Below are positions 10,861-22,261 of a stretch of 64,000 nt of DNA, piece by piece. Within the stretch, counting starts at the first letter, position 1. The number at the start of each line of letters is the position of its first letter. Under the pieces are notes generated by a model that did no database searches, was not told the DNA's origin, and saw only the letters and a program-made list of their open reading frames with translations. The DNA is from Aedes albopictus (Eukaryota > Arthropoda > Insecta > Diptera > Culicidae): contig NW_026917310.1 in assembly GCF_035046485.1 (NCBI RefSeq), positions 38,708-102,707 of the forward strand, written 5' to 3'. The position numbers and the translations under genes were made by a program.

Positions 10861-12682
10861 GCATAAGGTTCATTTTTTACCCAAACCGTACACTGCGTCA
10901 GCGAGCTGCTTCCAAAGTGATGCAAAAAGAAGAGAAAAGAGAAATCTCCGGAAGTATCCCAAGGAGTTGTTCAAGAGTTTCCATCATAAAATTCTCCTGG
11001 ACTCCCTTTAAAAATTTCTTCAGGGATTTTTCACGAATTTCTCCAGTAAGTTGTTTTTGTAATTTCTACAAAAACTTCAGGAAGAAAACTCTGAAGAAAT
11101 CCAAGGAGATATTTCTGACGGAGCCGCATAAGTAATGTTAAATGGAGTCCACGAGTGTCTGCTAGAACCCTTGAGGCATTTTTTCAAGGATTTCCTGGAG
11201 AAGTTTATGAAAAATTTCCGAATAAATTCCTGGAGGATTTTTTTAAAGGAATACCGAAAGGAATATGTGAAAAAACGGAAGATCTTTCTACTATATTTCT
11301 TGCTGAAATTTTTGAAAAAATCTCTAAAACACTAAAGGAGTTGTTGGAAATATTTCTGAAGGAATTCCTGAATAAATTCTTAAGGAATCTATAAACGTTT
11401 TCTGTTGAAATTCCTGAAGATATTCTCTGAAAATTCCGTGGAAGAATATCAGAAGGAATCCAAGTAAAATTCCAGAAAGAATTTTATAGGTAATTTGTGG
11501 TGAACCTTCTTTGGGAAACTCTTGGTAGATTTCCTAAAAAAATACAAAACTTTTAAAAGAATTTCTGGAGAAATCACTTTACAAAGTTCATGAAGGATTT
11601 TCGGAAAGTATTTCTGTCAGAATCTGTGAACGTATGACTGAAGGATTCTCCAGAAAAATGTCTTGAAAAATTTCTAAAAGGGTTCCTGTAGGAACTCCAA
11701 TAAAATCGTTCTGAAGAAATTTCTAGATGAATTACTGAAAGAATCCGTAGTGGTATCCTGTGGATGTTCTTCAGATATCTTTTCTGAAACTCGTCTCATT
11801 ATCCTTCGGAAATTCCTCAAAGTTTTTTTTTCACTAAAACTACCTCCAGAGTTGCCCCAGAAGTTTCTAATGGAGTTCTTCTAGTGTTTCTTGCGGAGGT
11901 ATTTCAAGGAGTTCTTTCAGATATTCTACCAAGGACTCTTTCAGGGATTCCTCCGAAGTATTTTGTTCCAGCATTCCTCCAGAATATTATTTGACTTTCT
12001 TTATGAATTTCTTCATCCTGCATGAATTTATTGTTATTTCAGTACTCTGTGTAATTTCAGGAAAAATCCGTGATCTGTAAGAATTCGTGGAGAAATCTGT
12101 GAAGGAGATATCTGATGCAACCGCTGCTGAAATATATAAGCTATTTTTGCAAGGATTTTTAATAAATCCCGGAACAAATTTTAAAGAAATTTATGAAAAA
12201 AATGAAGGAACTTTTCAATATTGCTCTTGCTTGAAGTCCTGAAGAAACCCTGGAGAGAATCTGGAGAAACTTCAAAGAAATATCTAAATAATTTTCTGAA
12301 AAAAAACTCCAGTTTAATTTCTGTTAAAATCTCTGAAGATATTCTTGGAAAATACCCGGAGGAACCCAAGAAAAAATCCAAAAGAAATTGAATTAGGAAT
12401 TTCTGAAGAATCTTCCTTCTTGAAAAATTATATAGAAATTTTGAAGAGAATTCTGGAAGAAATCATTTTACAAAGCTCATGAAGGATTTTTCGAAAGCAT
12501 TTCTGAAAGAAACTGAGAGCGTATTAACGAAGGATTCTCTAGGAAAATCATTTGAATTTTTTTTAAAAGGGTCCCTGAAGATATTCACGAATTCAAGAAT
12601 TCGTTAATGAATTCCTCCAGTGGTATGTTTGTGTAATTATCGGAAAAAAAACTTCAAAAATCCGTAATGTAATGTCTGTTTG

Positions 12683-12772
12683 CAGGCCCAGGCACAAGGG
12701 AGGGGTTTTAGGGGTCAAACCCCTCCCTTTGCCTCCTCCCCGCCCTTGCCGCCTTCTCTGTGCATGGGCCTG
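12683..12772. mobile_element. 90-bp hAT-like MITE with 8-bp target-site duplication
   Basis: Exact 8-bp repeats TCTGTTTG at 12675-12682 and 12773-12780 flank it. Termini are CAGGCCCAGGCACA on the left and, as reverse complement of the right end, CAGGCCCATGCACA. It is GC-rich against an AT-rich background. An internal perfect 11-bp stem (GGGAGGGGTTT with AAACCCCTCCC) adds a hairpin. The 8-bp duplication and CAG ends are typical of hAT transposons. It has no coding capacity. Confidence 0.88.
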
Positions 12773-13276
12773 TCTGTTTGAATTCCTGGGAAATCTCTGT
12801 AGGAATCCTAAAAGATATTTCTGACGGAAATTTTGAGGTATTTTTTCAAGGATATCCTGAGTTAATTATTGAAAGAAATTTCGAATAAACCTCTGGAGGA
12901 TTTTTTTAAAGAAATTCCGACTGAAATTAATAAAGAAAAATGGAAGATATTTTCATTATTTGCTGAAATTTCAGAAAATAATTCCTAAATACTGAAGGAT
13001 TCTCTGCAGATATTTCTGAAGGAATTTCTGAAAAAATCTTAAGTTAAATTTCGGTTTGAATCCCTGGTAATATTCTTGGAAAATTTCCTGGAGGAATATC
13101 GGAAGGAATCCATGCAACAATCCCGAAGGAATTTTGTGAGAATTTTCTAAAGAACTCTCTTTGGAAAGCTCTTGGTGGAATTCCTTGAAAAATTATTACG
13201 AAATTTTTAAAAGAAACCCTGGATAAATTGTCTTACAAAGTTGATGGAAGATTTTCGGAAAGTATTTCTGGATATA

Positions 13277-14197
13277 CAGGGGATAGACAAAATGATCGGG
13301 ACAATCAAAATTTTCACTTGCCAAAAAATGTTCAACTTGCTGTAACTTTTCGAAAAGTGCATCAAATATTCTCAAATTTTTACTGTAAGTACGTCAACTA
13401 ATAGTGTATCAGTGGACAAAATTTGGAAGAGATCGGACAATTCTTCACGAAGTTATAAAGATTTTTGGAAAAGCTAAAATTATCCGATAGCCAACTTTGA
13501 GCTGTTGTATCTCCGGATTCAATGAGCCGATTGCAATGATATTTTGACCATTCATGACTTATATGGTGAACTCTGAAAAACATTTGACTTAACTTAAAAT
13601 TTTTAACAAGCGAAAAAGTTATAGCGATTTTATTTTTTTCGCGATTTTTTAGTAAATTGGTCTATTTTTAATAAGCAACCCATTACTTTTTCAATTTATT
13701 TGCGGCTATGTTGTTACCTTCCTTCAAAACGCATTTATATATAAGTCAATTAGAGGGAAACTAAATGAACTATAATTTGCATCTTGAATTTTGTAACGAT
13801 GTAGATGTTTTGGATAATTTGGTGTTTTATTAGAAAAATAATCTAATCGTTATAATTTTCTTCCGTGTTAAGAATATTAAGTTAAGTCAATGGTTTTTCA
13901 TAGCTCATTATACAAGTCTTGAATGATCAAAATTTCATTGCATTCGGCTCATTGAATCCGGAGATATAACAGTTGAAAGTTGGCTATCGGATAATTTTAC
14001 CTTTTTCAAAAATCTTTATAACTTCGTGAAGAATTGTCCGATATTTTCCAAATTTTGTCCACTGATACACAACTAGTTGAAGAACTCACAGTAAAAATTT
14101 GAGAATATTTGATGCACTTTTCGAAAAGTTACAGCTAATTGAACATTTTTTGAAAAATGAAAATTTTGCCTGTCCCGATCATTTTGTCTATCCCCTG
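13277..14197. mobile_element. 921-bp foldback element, CAGGGGATAGACAAAATG termini, TA flanks
   Basis: It begins CAGGGGATAGACAAAATGAT and ends with its inverted copy, ATTTTGTCTATCCCCTG, flanked by TA at 13275-13276 and 14198-14199. The arms are about 290 bp and mirror each other with modest divergence: GTTCAACTTGCTGTAACTTT versus AAAGTTACAGCTAATTGAAC, and matching TTGGCTATCGGATAATTTTA. The middle is AT-rich and non-coding. It interrupts a minisatellite unit whose uninterrupted relatives are nearby. The TA target suggests IS630/Tc1/mariner-type mobilisation, an inference. Confidence 0.9.
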
Positions 14198-16578
14198 TAT
14201 ATGTGAACGGATGACAAAAGGACTCCCAATAAATGTCTCTTTAGAAATTTCTAAAAGGATTTCTGCAGACGTCCCTAGAAAATCTTAAAAAATGAAGAAG
14301 AAATTAAGAAATTCCTGAAAGAATACGTGGTGTTATCCTGTGGAAGTTCTTAAGGAATCAATTGGGGATTCTTCTCTGAAACTCGTCTGGAATATCCTTC
14401 AGAAATCCCTGTTGGAATATTTTTTATTTTATTTTAAATTTGGATGGTTGATTGTCTGTCAGAACTCCTGGGAAAGTCTCTGCAAAAATCCTAGGGTATA
14501 TTTCTGACGGAACCACAGGAGCAGTTTTAAAAAGATTTCACGCATGTCTGCTGGAATCACCGAAGGATTTTGTCAGGGATTTCTTGGAGGAATTATTGGA
14601 AGATGTTCCGAAAAATAATCTCTGATGGATTTTTTAAAGCAGTGCTCTGGGAATTTCTGTGAAAAATCATTAAAGAACTACTAAATGTTTTTACTGTTGA
14701 AATTCCTAAAAAAATTGAAAATACTGAAAGAATCTCTGGAGACATTTCTGAAGGAATTCATGAAGATTTTTTATTGTAGAAATGTCTAGTCAAATATCTG
14801 TTGCAAGTCCAGGACATCTTAAAGAATCCAGGAAAAGTCTGAAACCTGAAGAAATTCCTTGGGAAACTCATAGTGGAATAACTTATTTTTTTAGAAGCTT
14901 TGAAAAAAAATCTTACAGAAATTCTTTTTAGAAATTCCTTGAAGATTTTTTGAAAATATTCCTGGAAGGATTCGTGGACGAATTTCTGAAGAACTCCGTA
15001 GCATCGTCTCTTGAGAAATTTAAAAAAAGATTCTCGAAGAAATTTCTAGAAAATCTTTCTGAATGAAGTTCTGAATGAATTCCTGAAACAATCCGTGGAG
15101 GTATGCTTGGTTGATATCCTGGAGATTTTTTTGGGAAAATATCAGAAACTATAAAGTCCAAGTTCCAGAAGAAGTTTTATAAGGAATTTTTTAAAAAATG
15201 TGCTGAAGGAAGAAAGTTTTTGGGAAAACAGTAATAAAATGCCTAAAAGAAGTTGGAAAGCATTCTTGAAGAAATTCTTTTACTACATACTTGTTAGATA
15301 TTCAGATAGTATTCTGGAAGGATTCAGGAAATCTTGAGAATCCTGTTGGAAAGTCTCTTGAGAAATTTATAAATACATCCCTAGGAAATTTTCCTGAAAA
15401 AAAGGTAAACGAATTCCTGAAAGAATCCGTGGAGTGAATCCTGAAAGAAATTTCTGGATAAATATGTTGAGCTACAAAGAAACTCCTGCAGGATAAAGAT
15501 TTGATGTGGGTTCCTCTGGAAGAATTCCTGCTGTAATCACTGAAAGTAATAAAGCAAGAAATACTGGAGAAATTGCTGAAGATACTTCTGTTGGAATTTC
15601 CAACAAAATCCCTGAAAAAAAAACAACTTTTCCAAAAGAAATTCCTGAAAAAAAATCTGGCTGAATCTCTAAAGAAATTTCTGAAGAAACCCTTGGAAGA
15701 TTTTCTGAAGCAATCTCTGGAAGAATTTCAAAAATATTTTCTGGTATTTTCAGCAAGAATCGCTGGAGGATTTTTCAAAACTTATTTCTGCAGAAAGTCT
15801 TGTAAGAAATTATTAAAGAATCAATCCATCGGAGAGTTTCTGAGGAAGTTCAAGGAAGGTTTCCTCCAGAAAGTTCTTAAAAAATTGGACGATCCTGTAG
15901 AGACATTTTTGAAGGGAAGTCTGGAGAAATGTCTGATGAAAGTTAAACATCTCTTAGAAACTGGGAAGGATTTTTTGTATAGGAATGCTTGAAGGAATCC
16001 CTGAAAAGTAGTTCAGAACAACTTTTTTTAAATTCCCAAGAAGGTTTCCTTAGGATATTTCTGGAGAAATAGATGAAGAAATCCCTGAAGTATTTTCTGA
16101 GGAATTCTAAGGATGATTTTCTTAGGAAATACCTAGAAATCCTAACTTTTCGGAATATTTCAGGAAGAATCCATTGAAGAACTTTTTTATGAAATCTGTA
16201 AAGGATTCCTGATGAAATTTTGTGGAGGAATCTCCATGCAAGCTTCTCCAAAATAATCATTTGCGAAATTTCAAAATTAGCTAGTAGTAGATATAGTTCA
16301 GAACGCAGCTCTGGAAGAATTAAAAAAGCAATTCCTGAATAGAATGGACCCTTGAGCTAATGGGAAATTTCTAGAGAAATCTTGGAAAGTGTGAAGAAAA
16401 CTGTGGAGGAATTTTCGAATAAATTCCAGGCCAAATTTTTGATTGAATCGCTGGAATAAATCTTATTATTTTTAACGTAGAAGGTACAGTGAGCATTGGA
16501 ACATTCTGAAAGGTTGAAAATTCATACTAGGACCTAGAGACTGCCCTTGGAGAAACTCTGAAGGATTCCTGCAGCAAT

Positions 16579-16733
16579 TGTTTTTTTTTTGTCTGTATTA
16601 ACGAGATTTTTAACCCTCACGCTTTACTTCCCTTCCGAATGCAGTATCCACATTTTGTGAGTATGTCGGGAGTTGGATTCGAACCCACGTCCTTGGCGTC
16701 TTGTGTTTCAACCATCACATCAGGACCGCTCCT
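16579..16733 (-). mobile_element. tRNA-derived SINE with 14-bp target-site duplication
   Basis: ATTCCTGCAGCAAT at 16565-16578 is exactly repeated at 16734-16747. On the minus strand the element starts with GGAGCGGTCCTGATGTGATG and carries a B-box-like GGGTTCGAATCC. It ends AAAAATCTCGTTAATACAGA then A-rich. It is the same family as 33572-33751, resembling Feilai-type Aedes SINEs. Confidence 0.88.
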
Positions 16734-17508
16734 TATTCCTGCAGCAATCTGTGAAAGGATTCTGGTTTAATGCACATACCTAGCGGAGTTCTGGACAATT
16801 TCTGAATTTTTCGAGGAATCCATGGAGGAATCCTTGATGAAAATGTTGAGGGAATTACTATTAAATTCTTCGAAAAAATCACTGACCGAACTCCCTATGG
16901 CTGAAGTGAAGAAAAAAAAAATCCAAAAAAAAACTTCGCTTGTTAAATGTATAAATTATTAAATTATCTGCTTCTGGTTCAATTCCTAAAACTCATCCAA
17001 GAAGAATTTGTCAAAGAAGTCTTCCCGAAGAAATTTCTAAAGGAACTCCACCTCTAAGAGCAGTTTCTGTACGAATTGTTTACAAAATATAGCTGAAGTT
17101 TCTAAAAAAAAATGCTGGGAACTTAAACAGTAAATTTGAAATTAATTTCTTGATAATTTAATGAAGGAATAGTTGGAGGGGCTCTTGGAGAAATTTCTAG
17201 ACGAAACGTTGGGAGAATTTTCAGTGCATCTTCGAGAAGAATTGCTATAGGAAATCCAGGAAAAAAATCTAGAAATTTTTTTTTGGTAAAATTATAAAGT
17301 AATCTATGGACCCCTTTGTGGTATTTGATTTTTCCGGATGATATCATAATGTAATTCATAGAAGAACTCTCAAGGAAGTCCTGAAAAAGTTGACTTTGAC
17401 TACAAGGTTTTGTCCCACAGAAACGATTCTGTTTACATTTACATTACTTTAAATGTTTCACTTATACCGTGGCCGTATATGGTACATAACGAAATTAAGC
17501 GCCGTAAG

Positions 17509-17703
17509 GGGTCTCCAGTTAGCCTAGTGGTTAAGGCTATAGATCGCCAATCCGGAGACGGCGGGTTCATTGTACTTGCAATGGCAGGCACAGAAAGCCC
17601 TTCAATTAATAACTGGGGAAATGCCTAAAAAGAACACTAAGTTGAAGCGAGGCTGGCCAAGTCCCAGTGCGGACGTAGAGCCATAAAAAAGAAGAAGAAG
17701 AAC
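17509..17703 (+). mobile_element. tRNA-derived SINE, second family, internally deleted
   Basis: Starts TCTCCAGTTAGCCTAGTGGT (A box TAGCCTAGTGG) and runs to GGCGGGTTC, where the B box breaks off into ATTGTACTTGCAATGGCAGG. It ends GAGCCATAAAAAAGAAGAAG. The copy at 61833-62032 (minus) retains the full B box GGGTTCGATTCCC and a bridging segment missing here. This copy is therefore internally deleted through the B box and probably Pol III-inactive. Confidence 0.85.
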
Positions 17704-18290
17704 GAAAAGGATTCGAAATATGTCCAGCTTTGTTCACACTCACTTTTTTTCACACTCACTCTCGTGAACAAACACGAGAAAAAATGATAAATGGACACTT
17801 CCTTCGTGATGTAATACCGTTTGGTGGCTACAAAGAGGATTATGACTTATACCCTAGCCACAGGAAGTGAGGTTTGCGTATGAAGGCAAATTACATACTC
17901 CCAAAATGTATGCAGTGCGTCAAGGACTGGGAATGGGTTCTTATGAATAGAATAAACATTGAAATAAATAAGTCATCTTCGAAAATGCAATTGAACAATT
18001 CAGTAAGGTGGCTCCAGCGAGGATTAAGGACTATTCCCATTGTTCAAAGGATTGATGGGTTGGCGGAGATATGGCACCCTGTAGAAAAAAAAAAGATCCC
18101 TTGTGGGATCGAGAAGAACGTTAACTAACATACACCTTGGAGAGAAAAAGAAGCACTCCATTTTTGGTTTTCAAATAAACGAAAAAAGAGCACTCTGAAC
18201 AAGCAAAGAAATCGTCAGAAATATTCCGAAAAACTTTCAAATTAAAAGTTTGAGGCAAATCAGCAAACACCCAAGCACTTGCACACTACT
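17704..18290. other. Spacer with two weak copies of the GGTGGCTCC motif
   Basis: Contains an inverted pair TTTGTTCACACTCAC and GTGAACAAACACGAG (17729-17780), plus dispersed-motif relatives GTTTGGTGGCTACAAAGAGG at 17818 and GGTGGCTCCAGCGAGGATTA at 18007. No gene is supported. Confidence 0.5.
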
Positions 18291-18890
18291 GTAAGCAGAA
18301 CCCACTCACATCGAAGTTGAATTGACTCGGGCCTTTCATTTTTAAATATTTGCCGCTGAAGCCAGTTCTCCGCAAATTTCGGGCAACCAAAGCTGAACTT
18401 TGACATTTGCCAGCCGCAGTCGGTCGCTGACTCACCCGCGATCCAATCTGTGAGTGGTCCATTATTCTTTCACCGAAAAGGGTTTGGAATTTTTAATTAA
18501 CGACTCATAAAAGAGACCCCCCTTTCTTCACTCTCATCACCACCCTTCCCACAATATTATACCAGAAATCAATGCAGTTTCGAATCCGGCTTGTCACAAG
18601 GCGGAACGCATGTGACCGCATGCGGCACGGGGATGCGGACGGACGGAGGCCAACTATTCGCCATTAAATTATTAGCCATTTTTTAGCCTTTATGAAAGCC
18701 ATCCATCCGGCCCGTTCGTTCGTTCGTTCATCATTTTGCCTCGGTCGGTCGGTCCCGGGTCAAATGGAATGCAAATTCATTCGCTCCCGTTTTGCGGATC
18801 GTCGTCGGCGTCGTCGTTCGTCACACCGACTAAGGGAGGTTGGGGTTGGTGACGCTCTTTTAGTAAAACAATTCTTTGGACTTTGAATAT
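18291..18890. other. Single-copy-looking island with TTCG/GGTC microsatellites
   Basis: Mixed-composition, non-repetitive DNA with (TTCG)n near 18714-18728 and (GGTC)n near 18741-18755. No convincing exon; possibly regulatory. Confidence 0.4.
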
Positions 18891-19085
18891 TTTAAATGTT
18901 AAATAACAAATAAAAAACAGGATTGTTTTTTTACATCAAATTCAGTAAGTGTAAAATAAACGTAAACAAAAAAGACTAACTAATAAAAATAAGTTAAGAA
19001 AAAAAAATGAAAAAGAAAAAACAAAAGAAAAAAAACAAAGAAAGAAAAGAAAAAGAAAACAAAAAGAAATAAAAAAAAACATTTA
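18891..19085. repeat. A-rich low-complexity tract
   Basis: Poly-A interrupted by single G or C bases, especially 18995-19080. No coding content. Confidence 0.8.
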
Positions 19086-19629
19086 AAAATTGCGCAAGTC
19101 ATATCGCATTTCTCTTTCGCTCGCATATTGAACTATTTGCCAACAAAACTTGGCTGTTTTTGTGTCTAAAGCGTGGGAACCCGGTGCTGCTGGTGGGACA
19201 CCCAACCAATAGTCTCACATGTGCACACACAGGCACACAGGAAGGGCGCACACGTGTGCATTTCAGATTAGATTGGAATTTAATATGCGTTCATTTGCGT
19301 GAGGGCAAGGGATTCCTTGTCCACGTCGTCCCGACGATGGCGATGATGGAGGCAACAGCGGTGGTGTGGTGGGTGCTGAGCTGGTACGCTCGCTTGCTTG
19401 CAATGGCTCAATATGTGCATAATTTATGGACTTTTTCTTTGGAGTTCGTTTTTTTATTAGCATAAAACTCGACGTTCAATTATTTTCATAATATATTAAT
19501 TAGTTGCTCACCTCGATGATTAATTAGGACATTCCAAATCATCGAATTAATTATGCTACGGTGGATTTATTAATGTTCATCTCTGGGTAGATGTGGAGTT
19601 TAAACTCATACTCATCTGGGTGTGTTATC
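19086..19629. other. Unique-looking spacer
   Basis: No recognisable gene or repeat. The overlapping short frames on both strands (19160-19465 plus, 19263-19463 minus) lack domains. Confidence 0.4.
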
Positions 19630-20960
19630 TCTGGACTTGATTCAGAGGCTTCTCTAGCCGGGATTTAGAGGCTTTTCTGGGAGAGAACTTAAGGATTTCC
19701 TGGAATGTCTCCTTTGGACATTATCCAGAGGCTCCTCTGGACGTGATCCAGAGGCTCCTCTGGACGTGATTCAGAGGCTCCTCTAGTCGTGATCCAGAGG
19801 CTCCTCTGAACGTGACCCAGAAGCTCCTCTGGACGTGATCCTGAGGCTCCTCTGAACGTCATTTGAAGGTTCGTCCGGACGTGATCCAGAGGCTCCTCTG
19901 GACGTGATCCAGAGGCTCTTGTGGACGTGATCCAGAGGCTCTTCTGAACGTGATCCAGAGGCTCCTCTAGACGTGATCCAGAGGCTCCTAAGGACGTTAT
20001 CCAGAGGCTCATCTGGACAGATAAAATCTTCTGGATGTGCTCCAGAGGTTTCTCTAGGCGTGACTCAGAGGCTCCTCTGGACGTGATCCAGAGGCTCCTC
20101 TGGACGTGATCCAGAGGCTCCTCTAGACGTGATCCAGAGGCTTTTCTGGCCGCGATCCAGAGGTTTCTCTGTCCGCGATCCAGAGACTTCTCTGGACGTG
20201 ATCCAGAGGCTCCTCTGGACATGACCCAGAGGCTCCTCTGGACGGGATCCTGAGGCTCCTCTGAACGTCATTTGAAGGTTCGTCCGGACGTGATCCAGAG
20301 GCTCTTGTGGACGTGATCCAGAGGCTCTTCTGAACGTGATCCAGAGGCTCCTCTAGACGTGATCCAGAGGCTCCTAAGGACGTTATCCAGAGGCTCATCT
20401 GGACAGATAAAATCTTCTGGATGTGCTCCAGAGGTTTCTCTAGGCGTGACTCAGAGGCTCCTGTGGACGTGATCCAGAGGCTCCTCTGGACGTGATCCAG
20501 AGGCTCCTCTGGACGTGATCCAGATCCTCCTCTGAATGGACTTGATAAAGAGGCTCATCTGGACGTGATCCAGAGGCTCCTCTGAGCCTGATAAAGAGGC
20601 CCATCTGGACGTGATAAAGAGGCTCCTGTGGACGTGATCCAGATACTCCTCTTAACGTAATCGAGAGGCTCATCTGGACGTGATCCAGAGGCTCCTCTGG
20701 ACGTGATCCAGAGGCTCCTCTGGACATGATCCAGAGGCTCCTCTGGACGTGATCCAGAGGCTCCTTTGGACGTGAACCAGAGGCTCCTCTGGACGTGATC
20801 CAGAGGCTCCTCTGGACGTGATCCAGAGACTTTTCGGGTCGTGATCCAAAGACTTCTCTGGACGAGATCCAGAGGCTCTTATGGACTTTATGTAGGGGCC
20901 CTTCTGGACGGGATTCATAGGCTTTTATGCTCGTGCCCGTGAGGCTCCTTTGTATGTGCT
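19630..20960. repeat. Second 23-bp tandem array (GATCCAGAGGCTCCTCTGG family), about 57 copies
   Basis: The unit is 23 bp and contains the perfect dyad CCAGAGG-CT-CCTCTGG. Copies vary by substitutions. Sequence from about 19848 to 20075 recurs at 20257-20460: landmark ATTTGAAGGTTCGTC at 19861 and 20270, and ATAAAATCTTCTGG at 20021 and 20407. The offset drops from 409 to 386, exactly one unit. Minus-strand frames with a 23-residue repeat (GSRPEEPLDHVQRSLWITSR) are consequences of 3 x 23 nt, not genes. Confidence 0.93.
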
Positions 20961-20964
20961 CTTG

Positions 20965-21055
20965 CAACACAGTATGGTGGCTCCGAAGAGGAAAAGTTTT
21001 TTTTTAATCAAAGGGTAGGTTAAGTGGGCTTGCAGACAAATACCAATATCATTGG
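20965..21055. repeat. Dispersed motif, copy 2
   Basis: GTATGGTGGCTCCGAAGAGG and GGTAGGTTAAGTGGGCTTGC match 2187-2250. Placement right after a 23-bp array is the same in both places. Confidence 0.75.
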
Positions 21056-21066
21056 TATAAACTTAC

Positions 21067-21116
21067 GCTTTTCCGCCGTCTTGACGATGATAAAAGTATC
21101 ACGAAATGCATCATAC
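21067..21116 (-). other. Candidate recursive-splice exon (ratchet site), copy 2
   Basis: On the minus strand, TTCTTTTTTATTACAG is directly followed by GTATGA. A strong donor, GTAAGTTTA, lies 50 nt downstream. It matches copy 1 (2728-2777) at 43 of 50 bases. The same two frames are open: YDAFRDTFIIVKTAEK and MMHFVILLSSSRRRKS. In the first frame 10 of 16 residues are identical, with FIIVKT unchanged. The acceptor tract has diverged in sequence yet still works as a polypyrimidine tract. Its direct GTATGA is weaker than copy 1's GTATGT. Alternative: a duplicated, mutually exclusive coding exon of an unrecognised minus-strand gene. Confidence 0.55.
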
Positions 21117-21285
21117 CTGTAATAAAAAAGAACATTCTCTAATTAGTACTTATGCAGAAGAGCTTTAATCTATTTTATTAGTATAACTGAAAGTCAAATT
21201 AAAACTGGCACTTTTACACTATTTCTTAGAATTATTGCCGCATGTTTAATATCACAGATCAGTAACCATTTGTTCCATAAAAAGT
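21117..21285 (-). repeat. Duplicated intron flank, copy 2
   Basis: Counterpart of 2778-2945. Gapped alignment by eye supports an old segmental duplication including satellite, motif, exon and this flank. Confidence 0.65.
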
Positions 21286-21289
21286 GAAT

Positions 21290-22235
21290 TTGAATGGAAG
21301 CAATGATAAAAGACTCCTCAGAAAGAACTGAATCAAAACATCTCCATTACTTTGGTAATTGAAACAAATCTCCAACATCATCTCCTTCGATCAGCTTTCG
21401 AATACCTTGCTCCACTAGCTCTCATTTATTCCCGTTTCAAATTGCAAAACTACCCATTGGCAATTTGTTCCGTAAAATACCATCTTGGTAAATGGTTTCG
21501 CATTAAATCTTTTCCACCGGAAAACTATTCCTGTTCAAACATTCTTCTAAACCGGGGTACAATTGCTCTCCTAGGATTCTCCGAGGAGGAGGAGGACGAG
21601 AAGAAGAACTAAAACTAAACTAACCATGCCCCAGCACGATACATTTCTCTGCCTCAATGGCAGAAACAGCTAGTTTCTTGAAACACAGTATCACAGAAGG
21701 AATCGAGAGCTGAAGGTATCACTCTTGTCTTTCGTTAGCCCCCGCCCTCCCCGCGCCAGACTGGAAAATGGAGATGCATGGTTAATTTCCTGCCATTTGC
21801 TATTTACAGTAACCAGCAGAGCCAGACCCTGTGAGCTTGGAGCTTGGTGGAGTGCAAATTTATGTGGCAAAAGTCAAGATTTACACTGTTGTAGAACTTT
21901 TCCGACTCGGTCTTTGGAGCTGCGGAGTTTCCACCATCGACAAGGCACCACGCCACCACCGTTCAGAATGTGAATGGGAAAGTGTTTCGTATTTAGTTTG
22001 GAGGCGATGACGCCACGGGATGCTGAGACACCGAAGAAGAACAATGCTAGGGGCAAAGCAGGACTAAGCTTGTGAACTCCTTTCGCTGTGTTGTGTTAAC
22101 TAAAGATGTGGCGTGAGAGAAAGTTATCTATTTGGTGGAATATTCTTAATGGCTCCATATCTCTGGATACACCCAAATCGCAGTAATTAAATGCAGTATC
22201 ATGTACCAACGATTCAGAAATACAAAAACATATCG
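21290..22235. other. Single-copy-looking island
   Basis: Mixed-composition sequence without recognisable domains. Short frames at 21352-21612 and 21725-21973 have no signature. Its function is unknown. Confidence 0.4.
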
Positions 22236-22261
22236 AGACAAAAAACAGGACTACAGAAAGG

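Larger units (their letters stand above)
10917..17400. repeat. AATTCCT minisatellite, purine-strand orientation, with higher-order units
   Basis: About 6.4 kb of degenerate GAAGGAATTTCTGAAGAAAT-like sequence, interrupted by a hAT-like MITE, a 921-bp foldback and a SINE. Higher-order structure is visible. GATATTTCTGACGGA and following sequence recur near 11107, 12814 and 14497. TTACAAAG, GATTTTCGGAAAGTATTTCTG and flanks recur near 11567, 12470 and 13229. The polarity flips locally at about 11820-12000. All short frames are repeat shadows. Confidence 0.85.

Noticed and set aside
19689..20970. Minus-strand 176-177 residue frames with a 23-residue repeat
   Set aside because: 23-bp unit x 3 gives a 23-residue period by arithmetic; the sequence is a satellite.
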